A DNA stretch of 64,000 nt from Dugong dugon (GCA_030035585.1 CM057482.1:50945501-51009500); one strand, 5' to 3'. Shown: positions 1 through 11,504, numbered from the stretch's first letter. Made by a program: numbers and translations. The notes: generated by a model not told the origin, from the letters alone.

Positions 1-1290
1 ATGATAAACGTAACTAATGTCAATCAACAATTTGTGTGGAAACTGTCAAAAAAATTCATTGGGTAATGTATCATTTTTCAACAGTAATAACAACTAAGAA
101 ATATGTGTATGGTTACATAAATAGATACGTATGCATATATACATGTAGAGGAAGGCATATATGAATATACGTAAGTGCATGTATGGATAAAACTGTAGAC
201 ACAGGTATATACATGTTTGTGTGTGTTGCATATAGTTTCAAATATCAAATAAAGCACATAGAGGGCATAGTTATGGATACTTACTAGACAAAACCAAACA
301 CCTCATCAGATTAGTTTACTGGGTCTGAAGGCTTAGGACCATAGTTTCTGAAGCAACTCAGTCAACTGGAACAATATAGTCCATTAAGACAATGTTCTAG
401 ATCCTAGTTTGGTGAGTCTTAAAAGCTTCTGCGGTCTTAAACACTTGCAAGTGGCTATCCTTAGTAAATAACTGTTGGTCTCTACTCGTCCGGGGCAAAA
501 GAAAAAGATGGCAGCCAAAGACTGAAAGAATAAATTAGTCAGCAGAACTAATAGTCAATACAAGCAATGGCCGCACCTACTTTGAGACCAGAAGAACTAG
601 ATGGTACCCAGCTACACCTACTGACCGTTCTGACCAGGGACTAAACAAATAGTCCCAGATACAACGCGAGAAAAATGTAGAACAAAACTCAAATGCCTTA
701 CAAAAAAAAAGGTCAGACCTACTGGACCTACCGGTAAGACTGAATGAACCCTTGAGATTATCATCCTGGGATACCTTTTAAAGTTGCAACTTAAACCACT
801 CTCAGAGGTCACCTTTCAGCCAGGTGACAGATCAACCCATAAAATAAATAATATCACCCGTGAGTACTGTGCTTCTCTAAATAATCATCTGGATAAAACC
901 AAACAGTAAACATTTTCCCTCGACCAAACATGAGAAGGTAAGGGGGGGCAGGGAAGCTAGATTAAGGGAAACAGAGCAATCAGAATGAAAATATTGAGAA
1001 TGCTGATATATTGTGAAAAATGTAACCAATGTCACTGAACAATATGTATAAAACCTATTGCCATCAAGTCAATTCTGACTCATAGCAACCCTAAAGGACA
1101 CAGCAGAACTGTCCCATAGGGTTTCCAAGGAGCAGTTGGTGGATATGAACTGCCAACCTTTTGGTTAGCAGCCGGGCTCTTAACCACTGTGCCACCAGGT
1201 CTCCAAACAATATTATAGAAATTGTTAAATGAGAACCTAACTTGCTGTGTAAACTTTCAACAAAAACACAATTTTTTTTTTTAAATCAAT
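1..1290 (+). mobile_element. L1 3'UTR (lineage-specific type)
   Basis: No ORF of note. From about 340 the sequence matches the unit at 38570-39290 and the end of the element at 46130-46905. Shared landmarks in order are a GTCTTAAAAGC block, an AGAAGAACTRGATGGTRCCCAGCTA block, a GAGAAAAATGTAGAACAAAA block and a terminal GTAAACTTTCA block. The copy at 46130-46905 lies at the 3' end of an element closed by target duplications, so I read all three as L1 3'UTRs. Positions 90-300 are AT/TG-rich and probably belong to the same UTR. Positions 1-80 look like the tail of another copy. An AfroSINE interrupts the unit at 1051-1204. Confidence 0.65.
1051..1204 (-). mobile_element. AfroSINE
   Basis: Reverse-complement AfroSINE-type SINE: tail side (GACTCATAGCRACCCTA), then CATAGGGTTTCCAAGGAGC, then the tRNA-related head (TTTTGGTTAGCAGC...TTAACCACTGTGCCACCAGG). 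It sits inside the L1 3'UTR and is flanked by an imperfect duplication around AACAATATGTATA / AACAATATTATA, as expected for retrotransposition. Confidence 0.88.
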
Positions 1291-2874
1291 GAGTGGACCA
1301 TCACTTTATGACTTCCAGCCACCAACAATCCTAAACATACACTGCAAATCTTCTTCCTTTCTTGTCACATGAAATATTCATGTCAAGCCCTAACATCTTA
1401 AATGCTGACAAAACAACCCCAACAGCACCGTCCACAGTGGTTAGTCCAGGCACTTTGGGAAGCTCCGAGAATCAATGTGAGTTTAAACATCAACAGCCCT
1501 CAACGGCCAAGGTCACCCCGAGGTAGTCTGAGTCATGTTACTTAGCTTGCTTCCCATGTTAGCTTTTTAATTGTTGAGATAAATATGGATGTTCTACCAC
1601 TCTCCTTTCCTCTGGTCCTCCTCATTCCAGAAGGTTCTGGCAATCATGCCACAGCCAATTGCAAGGTACAGGGTGGGTCTGTGTGTCCTCACAGTGCGTC
1701 TCCTGCATGGCTTTTGTGTGCTTGGAAAGAAGTTGTTCTAAGAAAGTCCCCGTTTCTAAGGGCAAAAATAGGAAGAAGGATGAAGCCCACTGCTTTTCTA
1801 GGCGAGGTAGGAAGGTCCCGCGCCTGAGCCCAGGGGCCTCGTACTCCAACCTTCCTGCCAGCTTCCCTTCCTTCTCTTCCAGGCTCCCCCAGACCCCAAA
1901 CCTAGAGGGGGAAAAAGCAGTGAGGTGGGGCTGCAGCTGCTGCCCAGACCACTCTCCACAGCATGACCCAAACCATGAAGGAGTTTCCAGCTGACCATCT
2001 TTCAGGTTCTTGCAAATCCTATCTTCTCAAATGCCTCTTTCCCACAACTGAGGCCTGAAGCAGGATTCTTCCTGCCCGTCTCTGCACATTATCTATACGT
2101 AGCAGAGCTTTTCCATTTATTCCTCAAACACCTGCATGCCAACTTGCCAATACTACACCAGATGATAAAGGCACAGACCTGCCCGCCAGGAGCTTGCACC
2201 CTAGAGGCATCGGAGCCAAGGAAGGGACAGGCTCAAAGGCAAGTGACACATGCTCTGAGGGCGCAGCACCCAGCCGGGAAGGCCTCCTGGGGAGGTTCTG
2301 GGGTACCCTCCATGTGCAGAGGAGAAGTACGAGCTGGCCAGGTCACAGGGACACAGGGAGGCATCCTGGGCACAGGGCTCAGCACAGACAAGAGCCTGGA
2401 GGTAACTTCCACGATCAGAAAGAAATCTGGGGTGACTGAAGCCTAGCAGGTAAGGAGCTGCAGAAGATGGGGTGAGGGGTGAGTGGGCCTGAGAGCAGTG
2501 GGGGCCACCCTACCCATGCAGTTGGATGAGCTTCTTTAAAGGCCCCTTGGGGGCAGGTGCACAGTGGGCTGGGGGTGGCAAGATGTGAGGTGAGGTTAGG
2601 AGGCTGCTCTGGATGCACAAGAAGGGGCGGTGCAGATGGCTGCAGGCCAAGGTGGCTGCGGGGAGAACAGCAGGGCCACCCTGCCACCCTGAGCAGGCGT
2701 GAGGCGGCCAGAGGGTGCCATCCAGAACACATGTGCAATAAAGCGCCTGTAAGCACACCACGCATGGCAGGTACAGTGGGCACTTGGGCCTCTGGGTCAA
2801 GAGTGGGAAATGAGGGACGGGTGGAGCCCAGGCAGAAGGTAAGCCCCCTGGGGAGAAGGGGCCGCTGGCTCACA

Positions 2875-3035
2875 ATGGAGAAGCACTGGGACACAGCAGG
2901 CATCACCTCTGCTGAGTGAGCACACCTCCACCAGCCCAGGAGGGGCCCGATCAGATGGAGGAGCACCAGGACACAGCAGGCATCACCTGTGCTGAGTGGA
3001 CACGCCTCCACCAGCCCGGGGAGGGGCACAATCAC
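2875..3035. repeat. Two-copy 80-bp tandem duplication
   Basis: Two head-to-tail units begin at 2875 and 2955, each starting ATGGAGRAGCAC. Both contain ACACAGCAGGCATCACCT and CCTCCACCAGCCC. They differ at roughly a dozen positions, so the duplication is not recent. No known transposon matches it. Confidence 0.85.
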
Positions 3036-3374
3036 GATGTTGGCAGTGCTGAACTCCCACCTACCAGCTGAGCACCCTAAGCCCCTCAGAGTCTTGGTTT
3101 TCCAGTCTGTCAAATGGGATCAACTGCACCTGCAGAAAGGGTCAGCTGTAGGGTAACAAGACAATGCAGCCAGTGCTCTTTGGACGTGCTGGGCACAGAC
3201 AGGGCTGGCAGGGACAGTGACTGCTCACCCAACAGCCTCCTGCTTGGGGTCATGTGACCAGATCTGACCAACAGGGTGTGAGCAGAGGGACGCATCACTT
3301 CTAGACTTCGACAAGTGAGGCCCGTGGCCGCGTCCACTCCGTCTTTCTGCCACCGCAGCACTGGGACCAGCTAC

Positions 3375-3384
3375 AAGATGGCGG
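3375..3384 (+). promoter_or_regulatory. Possible YY1-type site (AAGATGGCGG)
   Basis: AAGATGGCGG closely fits the YY1 consensus core. It also forms a short start context (ATGGCGGAGGAG) whose frame closes after nine codons. The preceding 60 bases contain several CpGs. It could be a chance match or a relic of a first exon. No downstream exon is visible. Confidence 0.25.
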
Positions 3385-3721
3385 AGGAGTGGGAAATGAA
3401 CCCTTAGTACGTTAGGCTCCGGAGAGTTCGCCTAGGCTGGCCATCCACACATCAGGACAGCCTCAGATACTCCTGCAGCCCTGGTTAGAGGACCAGTACA
3501 TTCTAAATTGCTTTTCCAACACCCACGAGGCTGCTTGAGGGAAAGGGTAATTTATAAAGTCTTGATTCCATTAGCTTTGCTCTGTAATTCTGGATGAGTC
3601 ACAGTATTTACAAATTATAGGGCTGAAAGTCATTTCAGAGACTATGTGACATCTCAGCCCCACTGAGGATGAGGAAATGGCCCACAGAGGTGGTGAAACA
3701 ACTCAGGGGTTGCAACATGGC

Positions 3722-3930
3722 CCTAAACCAAACCTGTTGCCACTGAGTCAATTCTGACTCACAGCCACCCTACAGGACAGAGCAGAACTGTCCCATAGGG
3801 TTTCCAAAGCTGTATCTTTACGGAGGCAGACTGCCACATCTTTCTCTCGCAGAGCGGCTAATAGGTTCAAACCATCGACCTTTTGGTCAGCAGTCGAGCA
3901 CTTTAACCACTGTGCCAACAGGACCCCGGG
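3722..3930 (-). mobile_element. AfroSINE, long form
   Basis: A fuller copy of the SINE at 1051. It has the tail (TGAGTCAATTCTGACTCACA), CATAGGGTTTCCAA, an extra middle segment (GGAGGCAGACTGCCACATC), and the tRNA-related head near 3890-3920. The middle segment is absent from several other copies here, so at least two AfroSINE forms are present. Confidence 0.88.
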
Positions 3931-4454
3931 CCTCAGAAATGAATGGAGACTTGCTCTCTCCCTCAAGGAGAGAACAGAGGGGGAAGAAGGAGCAGGCAAA
4001 TCTAACCACGACCTGGCCACACACCGGGTCTCTCCAGTACACGCCCACTCTACAGTCCAGGTGAGGGTGCCTTACAGACGTCTAGCCCCAAACTGGTGGT
4101 AGAGAAGGAGACGCCCTTTTGTCACTGTGTCTGACTCAGGGCAGGAGGGAGAGGACGTGCAGGGGACAGCACTGGGCAGAGAACAACGAAGGGAAGCCTG
4201 GCCAACAGCAGCTCAGCAGTGTTTAACTTAGGGTCTGGCTCTACTGAGAAACGCCTCAGGAAAGACTACAACTGACAGCAACAAGTTTACGTGTGTCTCC
4301 TCATCAATCCTTCACAAGGAAGTGCAAATGGTGCTTAATCAAATCAGTGGACAAACATTCCCTGAGCCCTACAGTGCTGCTGGCTGCCCGTCTCCGTGGC
4401 TCAGCTGGTCAGGCTCCAGGTGTTGAGGAATGCGTTCCACCCTATCCTACGGGG
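3931..4454. other. Single-copy DNA, no gene seen
   Basis: Mixed-composition sequence between an AfroSINE and a MIR. I see no coding, RNA or repeat signal. Confidence 0.5.
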
Positions 4455-4575
4455 TGGGTCCTACTTTACAGATGAGGAAACTGAGGCACAGAGAGGCTGC
4501 CTGACTTGCACAGGGTTACACGGCCAGTGAAGGGCACTGCCAGACTTCCAAGTCCTTCTGCTCACCACTGCACCA
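4455..4575 (-). repeat. MIR SINE
   Basis: The conserved MIR core reads on the minus strand: TTTACAGATGAGGAAACTGA followed by GGCACAGAGAGG, then a degraded tRNA-related part ending at CTCACCACTGCACC. This is an ancient mammalian tRNA-derived SINE. Confidence 0.85.
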
Positions 4576-5654
4576 GACTCTCACAAATGATTACTCTAAA
4601 ACTTGACTACAAAACAAAATGTTATACAAAAAAATCAGTGTTTCACTGATTAACCCTATAACGCTGACATTCTCTACTGTGGCAATCTGTGGTGACCATC
4701 CACCATGTGGATCATGAGTGGCCACGGGCCGCAGCAGCACTCTGAGACCCTGGGCAGTGTCTGCACAGGCACAGCAGGGACGCGAACCACACCCCATCCT
4801 GGGTGACCTGGGACTCCTACCCTGGCCGCCTTTGCACACGGCTCCCCGGTCGCTCCGTCAGACCTTCTCAGACGGCAAGGCAGCCTAGCCGCTTCCAGCC
4901 AGCCTTGTTGGCTCCTCCTCATCCCCTTCTACAGGGCCCTTTCCCCCACAAAACCTTCCCATGTGCAATCCTGAGCTGCATCTGTTCCTCAAGGACCCGA
5001 ACTAACAGTTCCTGATGGGAAAGAAAATGTAATAAAATTACAGCAAAATGCTCCAAACACCCTTTGCAAAGCTCAGAACTAAAGGCAACAAACACACTTA
5101 GGGATGACTTTATAGTAAACGATCTAAAACAGAAAACACTAGAAGCGAGACCAGCTGTGTGTTGCAGGAAGGGCGAAGGGGACACAGTGAGCTCCGAAGT
5201 CCCATGACAAGCTCAGCTTTTCACCCTGGCATGCTGTTCAGAGCTGTTCTCTGCAGAGCTTCAGGAGTGGCTTTCCTGACCGCTTGAGGTTTCAACATTG
5301 TTACTGTCAAATAACCCCAACGCAAAAAACAGCACAAAACAAATATTTATCTTAACAAGTGGTTATAAGGGAAGCCCCTGTAGCCCCCAGTCACATAAAG
5401 AGACAGATGGTGGGGCCACCCCGGAGCTCCCATGGCCGCCATCCTGACTGCATGGTGGTCACTGCCTTGCTTTTCTTTACAGTTGTATCACATAGCTAAA
5501 CACGGAGTACACGTCTTTTACGTCTCCTGTAATCCCTACGCTGTGCTTCCACCTCCTTTTTCCCCTTACAACCTGTTTATTGAAGAAACCAAATCAAATG
5601 TCCTATAGCATCTCCCTCGGTTGGGATTTCCTTTTTTTTTAGTTATGAGGAATG
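4576..5654. other. Single-copy DNA, no gene seen
   Basis: GC-rich at first, then mixed. No domain-bearing ORF or recognisable repeat. Confidence 0.5.
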
Positions 5655-6078
5655 AGAATTGTCTTTATATCTTTTTATTATTGTGGTAAAATATATATGT
5701 AACAAAATATTTGCCATTTCAACATTTTTCACAGGTACAATTCAAAGGCACTGATTACATGCACCATATTGTACAACCATCATCACTATCCAATTTTTTT
5801 TCATCACCCATAATAGAAATGCAGTGCCCCCAAGCAATGACTCCCCCTTTCCCCTCCCTCCTGCCCCTGGTAACCACTAACAAACTTTGGTCTTTATGCA
5901 TTTGCCTATTCTAGATATTTCATATAAGTGGGATCATACAATATTTGTCCTTTTGTGTGTGACTCAGTTCATTCAGCATAATGTTTTCAAGGTTCATCTA
6001 CGCTGTGATATGTATTAGGACTTAATTCCTCTTCATGGCTAAGTAATAGCCCATTGTATGGCTATACCACATTTTGTT
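5655..6078 (-). mobile_element. L1 3' part (twin-primed element)
   Basis: Antisense of old mammalian L1 3' sequence: TTGTGGTAAAATATATATGT near the start, then CCTGGTAACCACTAAC, TTCATATAAGTGGGATCATA, AAGGTTCATC, and the minus-strand counterpart of the ORF2 end (CATTGTATGGCTATACCACA). It stops where the plus-strand L1 piece at 6386 would begin, with only a short stretch of L1 missing. That is the geometry of a 5'-inverted insertion. Confidence 0.75.
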
Positions 6079-6084
6079 TATCCG

Positions 6085-6385
6085 TTTGTTTGTTGTTGTT
6101 AGGTGTCGTTGAGTTGGTTCTGACTCATAGCGACCCTATGTACAACAGAATGAAACACTGCCGGGTCCTGTGCCATCCTCACAATTGTTGTTATGCTTGA
6201 GCCCACTGTTGCAGCCACTGTGTCAACCCATCTTGTTGAGGGTCTTCCTACTTTTCGCTGGCCCTTTACTTTACCAAGCATGATGTCCTTCTCCACGGAC
6301 TGATCCCTCCTTATAACTTGCCCAAAGTATGTGATATGTAGTCTCATCATCCTTGCTTCTAAGGAGCATTCTGTACTTCTATATG
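6085..6385 (-). mobile_element. RTE-class LINE, 3' end
   Basis: Minus-strand 3' end of an RTE-class LINE. An 83-codon frame at 6099-6350 is uninterrupted. It encodes the C-terminal tail of the RTE polyprotein, including an HITYFGQVIRRD stretch, a KDIMLGKVKGQR basic stretch and a STRWVDTVAAT stretch. The same protein tail occurs at 42113-42469. The 3' end has a GTTGTTGTT tail and the GACTCATAGCGACCCTAT block that AfroSINEs also carry. The catalytic domains are absent because the copy is 5'-truncated. It lies at the inversion point of an older L1. Confidence 0.82.
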
Positions 6386-6545
6386 GAGCACTGTACTTCT
6401 ATCTGGCCCAGCAATTCCACTCCTAGGTATATACCCCAAAGACTTGAAAGCAGGGATGCAAACAGATACATGCACACTAGTGTTCAATGAAGCACCATAC
6501 ATAACAGCAAAAGGTGGAAACACTCCAAGTGTCCTCGGCTGGGAT
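6386..6545 (+). mobile_element. L1 inverted 5' segment
   Basis: Plus-strand L1 ORF2 C-terminal/3' segment (CAGCAATTCCACTCCTAGGT, TATACCCCAAAGACTTGAAA, ending AAACACTCCAAGTGTCC). In L1 order it lies directly upstream of the minus-strand segment at 5655-6078, so the two are halves of one inverted insertion. Confidence 0.7.
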
Positions 6546-6884
6546 TTTGATGATTGTGTCCCTGCAGCAAAGCTGAACATCATTCTCTGTCCTCAGTTTT
6601 TCCTGCAAACTGGTGTTTGGATGTGGAGGCTTAATCAGACCTGGGTAACATTTGGGGGGCAGAGTGCTTCATGGGCAGTGTAATGCTCTCCATTGAGAAG
6701 CCCTGTCCTGATCCTTGTTGTTCACGTAGGATTACTTAACCTCACGTATCTTTCCTCTGTATCTTTTTTCCCCTCCTCACTGAAAATCCTGGCCCTCAAG
6801 GTCATCAGAATTAGAAAATCATATAATTATTCCTTTTTTCATCTCACATTACGCACAAAACACGCTCAGAATAACAAAGCTAAT
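6546..6884. other. Single-copy DNA, no gene seen
   Basis: No recognisable feature between the L1 fragment and the next SINE. Confidence 0.45.
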
Positions 6885-7037
6885 ACTCCCGTTGCCACTG
6901 AGTTGATTCCGACTCATAGCGACGTGATACAACAGAGGAGAATTGCCCCATAGGGTTTCCAAGGAGCAGCTGATGGATTCAGACTGCTGACCTTTTGGTT
7001 ATAGCCAAGGTCTTATCCACTGCACCACCAAGGCTCC
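6885..7037 (-). mobile_element. AfroSINE
   Basis: Minus-strand copy: GTTGATTCCGACTCATAGCG tail side, CATAGGGTTTCCAAGGAGC, then the head to CCACTGCACCACCAAGGC. Short form lacking the middle insert. Confidence 0.88.
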
Positions 7038-7130
7038 AAAGCTAATAATGTCACCACCAAAATGAGTCCAGAAAACCATAAAAAAAAAATTATCTATGTG
7101 CTCTCCTATTCTCTCCCTAATTTTTATTAG

Positions 7131-7277
7131 AGCTCGGCTGTTAACCAAAAGGTTGGCAGCTCAAATCCACCAGCCTCTCCTTGGAAACCCTATGGGGCAG
7201 TTCTACCCTGTCCTATAGGGTCACTATGAGTTGAAATCAACCTAACAGCAATGGGATTGGGTTTTCTTTATTTTTTG
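7131..7277 (+). mobile_element. AfroSINE, 5'-truncated
   Basis: Plus-strand copy starting inside the head (CTCGGCTGTTAACCAAAAGG), then CCTTGGAAACCCTATGGGGC, the RTE-like tail TATAGGGTCACTATGAGTTG, and a T-rich 3' end. It lies only about 90 bp from the oppositely oriented copy at 6885, so the pair could form an inverted-repeat hairpin. Confidence 0.87.
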
Positions 7278-7670
7278 TCGTTCAGAAGTACATTGATGGA
7301 GCATATAGCCATTTATACTATCCTCACTCCCTTAGTTCCTTCATTAAGTGTTAATTTTACAGGTTTATATATTTTATGCTTTCCTCCACTCTTTATGTCG
7401 CTGTCTATTTGGTTGTTTGAAGCTCATTATCTAGTACTATGGTTCCCAAACTGTGCCCTGAGGCACCCTGGGGAGCCATGGTACCCTCACAAGGGCATCA
7501 CAGGATATTTCAAATTTCCAAGGGAAACACAGCAATACTCTGCATTTGTCGGACACTGTGTGAACTACTGACTTGAGGTAGCTCACAGCTTCAACATTAC
7601 ATCACACTACATTGCTTTCAAAGACATTTTGTGAAGCTGGGCTTTTGGCGGTTGTTGTGATAAAAAGCAA
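7278..7670. other. Unclassified sequence
   Basis: Between an AfroSINE and an L1. The stretch around 7440-7640 (CCCAAACTGTGCCCTGAGGC) has the feel of an old interspersed repeat, but I cannot name it. No gene seen. Confidence 0.35.
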
Positions 7671-8314
7671 GTACCAAGGAACCACTGTACACCAACAAAT
7701 AAGACAGTCTAGATGAAAGGGACAAATTCCTAGAAACACAAATTGCCTCAAGAAGAAATAGAAAATCCGAATAGATCCATTAACAGTGAAGAGATTGAAT
7801 TAATAACCAAAAACTCCCAACAAAGAAAAGTCTAAGACCAGATGGCTTCACTAGTGAATTCTATCAAACATTTAAAAAAGAACTGACACCAATGCTTTCA
7901 AAACCCTTCCAGAAAACAGAAGAGGAGGGAACACTTCCTAACTCATTTTATGAGGCCAGCATTACTCTGACACCAAAGCCAGACAAGGACAACGCAAGAA
8001 AACTATAGACCAATATTTCTTAAGAATATAACACAAAAATCCTCAATAAAATATTAGCAAATTGAATCCAACAGAATACTAAAAGGACTATACACCATGA
8101 TCAAGTGGGATTCACCCCAGCAACGTCAGAGTGGTTCAACATTAGAAAATCAATCAATGTAATGCAGCACATTAGTAGAACAAAGGAAAAGAACCACATG
8201 CTCAACTCATTTGGTTCAGAAAAGGAATTTGACAAAAATCCAACACCCTTTCATGGTAAAAACACTCAGCAAACTAGGAATAGAAGGGAAATTCCTCACC
8301 ATGATAAAGGGCAC

Positions 8315-8980
8315 TCTCTTAGTCTCCCAGGGCTACCATGACAAAATAACACAAAATGGGTGGCTTGAAACAAGAGAAATTTATTGTTTCACATTCCCCA
8401 GGTGGCGCAAACAGATAAGCACTGGACTACTAACAGAAAGCTCGGCAGTTCAGTTCCACCCAAAGGTACCTCAGAAGATAGTCCTGGTGACCTACTCCTC
8501 AAGAATCAGCCATTGAAAACTCTATGGGACACAGTTCTACTCTAATAGAAATGGGGTCACCATGAGTCAAAATTGACTCTACAACAACTGTTTTTGTTTG
8601 TTTTGTTTTGGGGGGGTGGTTTGCTTGTTTACTGTCTCATAGTTCTGAAGTATGAGAGCCTGAGATCAGGGTGATGGCCATATTGATTCTTTCTGAGGCT
8701 TTGAGAGAGAATCTGTTCGATGTCTCTGTCTTAGCTTGTAATAGCTCCAGGAATTCCATGGTGTGCAGTTGCAACATCACACAGCATCCTTCCTCTGTCT
8801 ATGTCTGCGCTACTCTTCTACAAGGACAGAATTCAGATGGGATTAGGAACCACACTACTCTGACATGACCTTATGTTATCATCATCAAAGACTCTATTTC
8901 TAAACATGGTCATCTTCACAAGTACCAGGGCTTAGGACTTCATCTTATCTTTTCATGAGGGCACAATTTAACACATAACA
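8315..8980 (-). mobile_element. Solo LTR (ERVL/MaLR-like) in L1
   Basis: Interrupts the L1 reading ATAAAGGGCA|TTTATGAAAAA: the left half ends at 8314 and the right resumes at 8981. On the minus strand it begins TGTTATGTG and carries an AATAAATTTCT polyadenylation region near its 3' end (plus 8380). Flanks GGCAC and GGCGT are an imperfect 5-bp duplication. An AfroSINE lies inside. The exact family is not assigned. Confidence 0.65.
8394..8629 (+). mobile_element. AfroSINE nested in LTR
   Basis: Plus-strand copy beginning CCCCAGGTGGCGCAAACAG, with body ATTGAAAACTCTATGGGACA, tail GGGGTCACCATGAGTC and a TTTTGTTTG-rich 3' end. Flanking TTTATTGTTTCA / TTTACTGTCTCA looks like a 12-bp duplication with two changes, so it inserted into the LTR. 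Confidence 0.85.
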
Positions 8981-11096
8981 GGCGTTTATGAAAAACCCAC
9001 AGCTAACATCATACTCATTGGTGAAAGAGTGAAAGCTTCCCCCCTACAATCAGGAACGAGACAAGAATGCCTGTTCTCACCACTGGTATTTAACACTGTA
9101 CTGGAAGTTCTAGCCAGAGTAGTCAGGCAAAAAAAAGAAGAAGAAATAAAAATGCATCTAAATCAGAAAGAAAGAAGTAAAAATATCTCCATTCACAGAT
9201 GACATGATCCTGTATACAGAAAACCCCGAAGATTCCACAAGAAAGCTAATAAATGAATTCAGCAAAGGTGTGGGATACAAGATCAACATGCAAAAATCAG
9301 TTGGGTTTCTATACACTATCAATGAGAAATCTGAAAAGGAAATTAAGAAAACAATTCCATTTACAATAGCTTAATTTAATAAAATGCCTGGGAATAAATT
9401 TAACCAGGAAGGTAAAAGACTTGTACACTGAAAACAATAAAACATTGCTGAAAGAAATTAAAAAAGGCCTAAATAAATGGAAAGACATCTCGTGTTCATG
9501 GATTGGAACACTTAATATTGGTAAATATCAGTACTACCCAAAGCTATCTACAGACTGAATCACTACCAAAATTACAACAACCTTCTTTGCAGAAATGGAA
9601 GATCCAATTCTCAAATTCATATGGAACTGCAGGGGGCCCAAGAAACAAAAACAATCTTGAAAAAGAAGAAAAAAGTAGGGGGACTTACACCTTTCAATGT
9701 CAAAATTTACTACAAAGCTACAGTAATCAAGACAGTGTGGTACTGGTACAAGTATAGAAATACAGACCAATGTAATAACCCATACAACTATGGCCAATTG
9801 ATATTTGACAATAGTGCCAAGTCTATATAACAGAGAAAAAACAGTCTCTTCAAAAACGGCACCAAGGATAACTGGATTTTCACATGCAAAAGAATTAAGT
9901 TGGACCACTACCTCATACCATATAGGAAAACTAACACAAAATGGATCAAGGACCCAAGTGTAAGAGCTAAAACTGTAAAACTATTAGAAGAATACATACG
10001 GCTAAATCTTTAGGGCATTGTTTTAAGCAATGCAGTCTTAGATATTACACCAAAAGCACAAGCAACAGAACAAAAATAGATAAATTGGACGTCATAAAAA
10101 TGAAGAAAGTTTGTGCATCAAAGGACTTCATCGAGATAGTAAAAAGACAACCTCCAGGAGGGGAGAAAATATCTGGTAACCATATATCTGATAAGGGTTT
10201 ATGATCCAGAATATATAAAGAACTCCTACACCTCAACAACAAAAAGACAAATACCCAATCAAAAAATGGGAAAAGGGCTTGACTAGACATTTCTCCAAAG
10301 AAGATATACAAATGGCCCATAGGGACATGAAAATATGCTCTACATTATTAGTCATTAGGAAAATGCAACTCAAAACCACAAAGTAATACCACTTCCTCCA
10401 TGCTAGGATGGCTATTATCAAAAAAACAAAATGTTAACAAATTTGGAAAATAACAAGTGTTGCCGAGAATGTGGAGAAACTGCAACATTCATCCACTGCT
10501 GGTGGGAATACAAAATGGTACAGCCGCGGTGGAAAAGTTGGGCAGTTCCTCAAAAAGTTAAACATAAAATTAGCACATGCCCCGGAAATTCTACTCTTAG
10601 GTATATACCCAAAAGGATTGAAAACACAAACCCAAACAGGCATATGTACACCAGTGTTCACAGCAGGATTATTCACAATAGTCAAAAGATGGAAATAATC
10701 CAAGTGGTATACACGTATGATGGAATATTATGCAGCCATAGAAAGGAATGAAGCTCTGATGCATGCTACAACACAGATGAAGCTTGAAGGCATAATGCTA
10801 AGTGAAATAATCCAGACACAAAAGGGCAAATATTATATGATTCTGCTTACATACAGTACCTAAAATAGGCAAATTCATAGAGACAGAAAGTAGAACAGAG
10901 GTTTCCTAGGGATATGGAGATGGGAGAATGGGGCATTATTGTTTAATGGACATAGAGTTTCTGTTTGGCATGATAAAAAAAAATCTGGAAATAGTAGGTT
11001 ACACAACACTGTGAATGTATTTCACACCATATACATGGTCAAAATAGCTCCTTTTATGTCAAGTATATTTTATCACAATTGAAGAAAAAACAAAGG

Positions 11097-11504
11097 AAAA
11101 GGCTTTCAACACCTCCAACAGACCTGCCACTACCTAGCATTATCTGAGGCTCCAGGACTTAGACTTCTTTTCCCAGGATCACTGTGAAATCTCTGTGTAT
11201 TTTCAACTAGGCTGAAAATCCTCTCAGGAGCATAGAATTTCAAGCAGGCCAACTCACTTCATTCCTCTACAAGCAATCCAACAAACGTACCAGAAAACCA
11301 AATCAAGACCTCCAGAGCTGGTCTGAATGCACCCTTTCCAACTCATCACCCTGGTTCTGGAACAGAAGTTTCTGTCTCATTACCTACTCCAGCTGATAGA
11401 AACATGCCCTGCATGAATAACTGACTTTTAAAGAATTTGAACTAAAACCATACCAACTAAGTGAAACAGAAATGGACCCCTTTCTTCTCTTGGATAATTA
11501 TGAG
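11097..11504. other. Single-copy DNA, no gene seen
   Basis: No coding or repeat signal recognised between the L1 tail and the tRNA-Gly SINE. Confidence 0.45.

Larger units (their letters stand above)
1291..3721. other. Single-copy GC-rich DNA, no gene seen
   Basis: AT-rich until about 1600 and GC-rich afterwards. Several open frames exist on both strands (the longest is 232 codons, minus, 2415-3113), but none shows a recognisable domain or codon pattern. A degraded L2-like piece (about 2100-2200) and a MIR-like piece (about 3085-3170) are possible. An 80-bp tandem duplication and a YY1-like site are listed separately. Confidence 0.5.
7671..11096 (+). mobile_element. L1, 5'-truncated, ORF2 and 3'UTR
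   Basis: L1 body on the plus strand. Reverse-transcriptase sequence starts near 7850. The RT active-site region is an F-T-D-D box at 9192-9203, followed by thumb/C-terminal sequence to about 10750. The 3'UTR ends near a CACAATTGAAGAAAAAA tail. Every frame is broken; the longest pieces are 80-106 codons (8105-8341, 9503-9757, 10431-10751). A solo LTR (8315-8980) splits the RT region. ORF1, the endonuclease and the 5'UTR are missing. Old and inactive. Confidence 0.85.

Noticed and set aside
2415..3113. 232-codon minus-strand frame
   Set aside because: GC-rich DNA with overlapping open frames on both strands. It crosses a tandem duplication and has no recognisable domain.
5711..5914. 67-codon plus-strand frame
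   Set aside because: Antisense of an L1 3'UTR.
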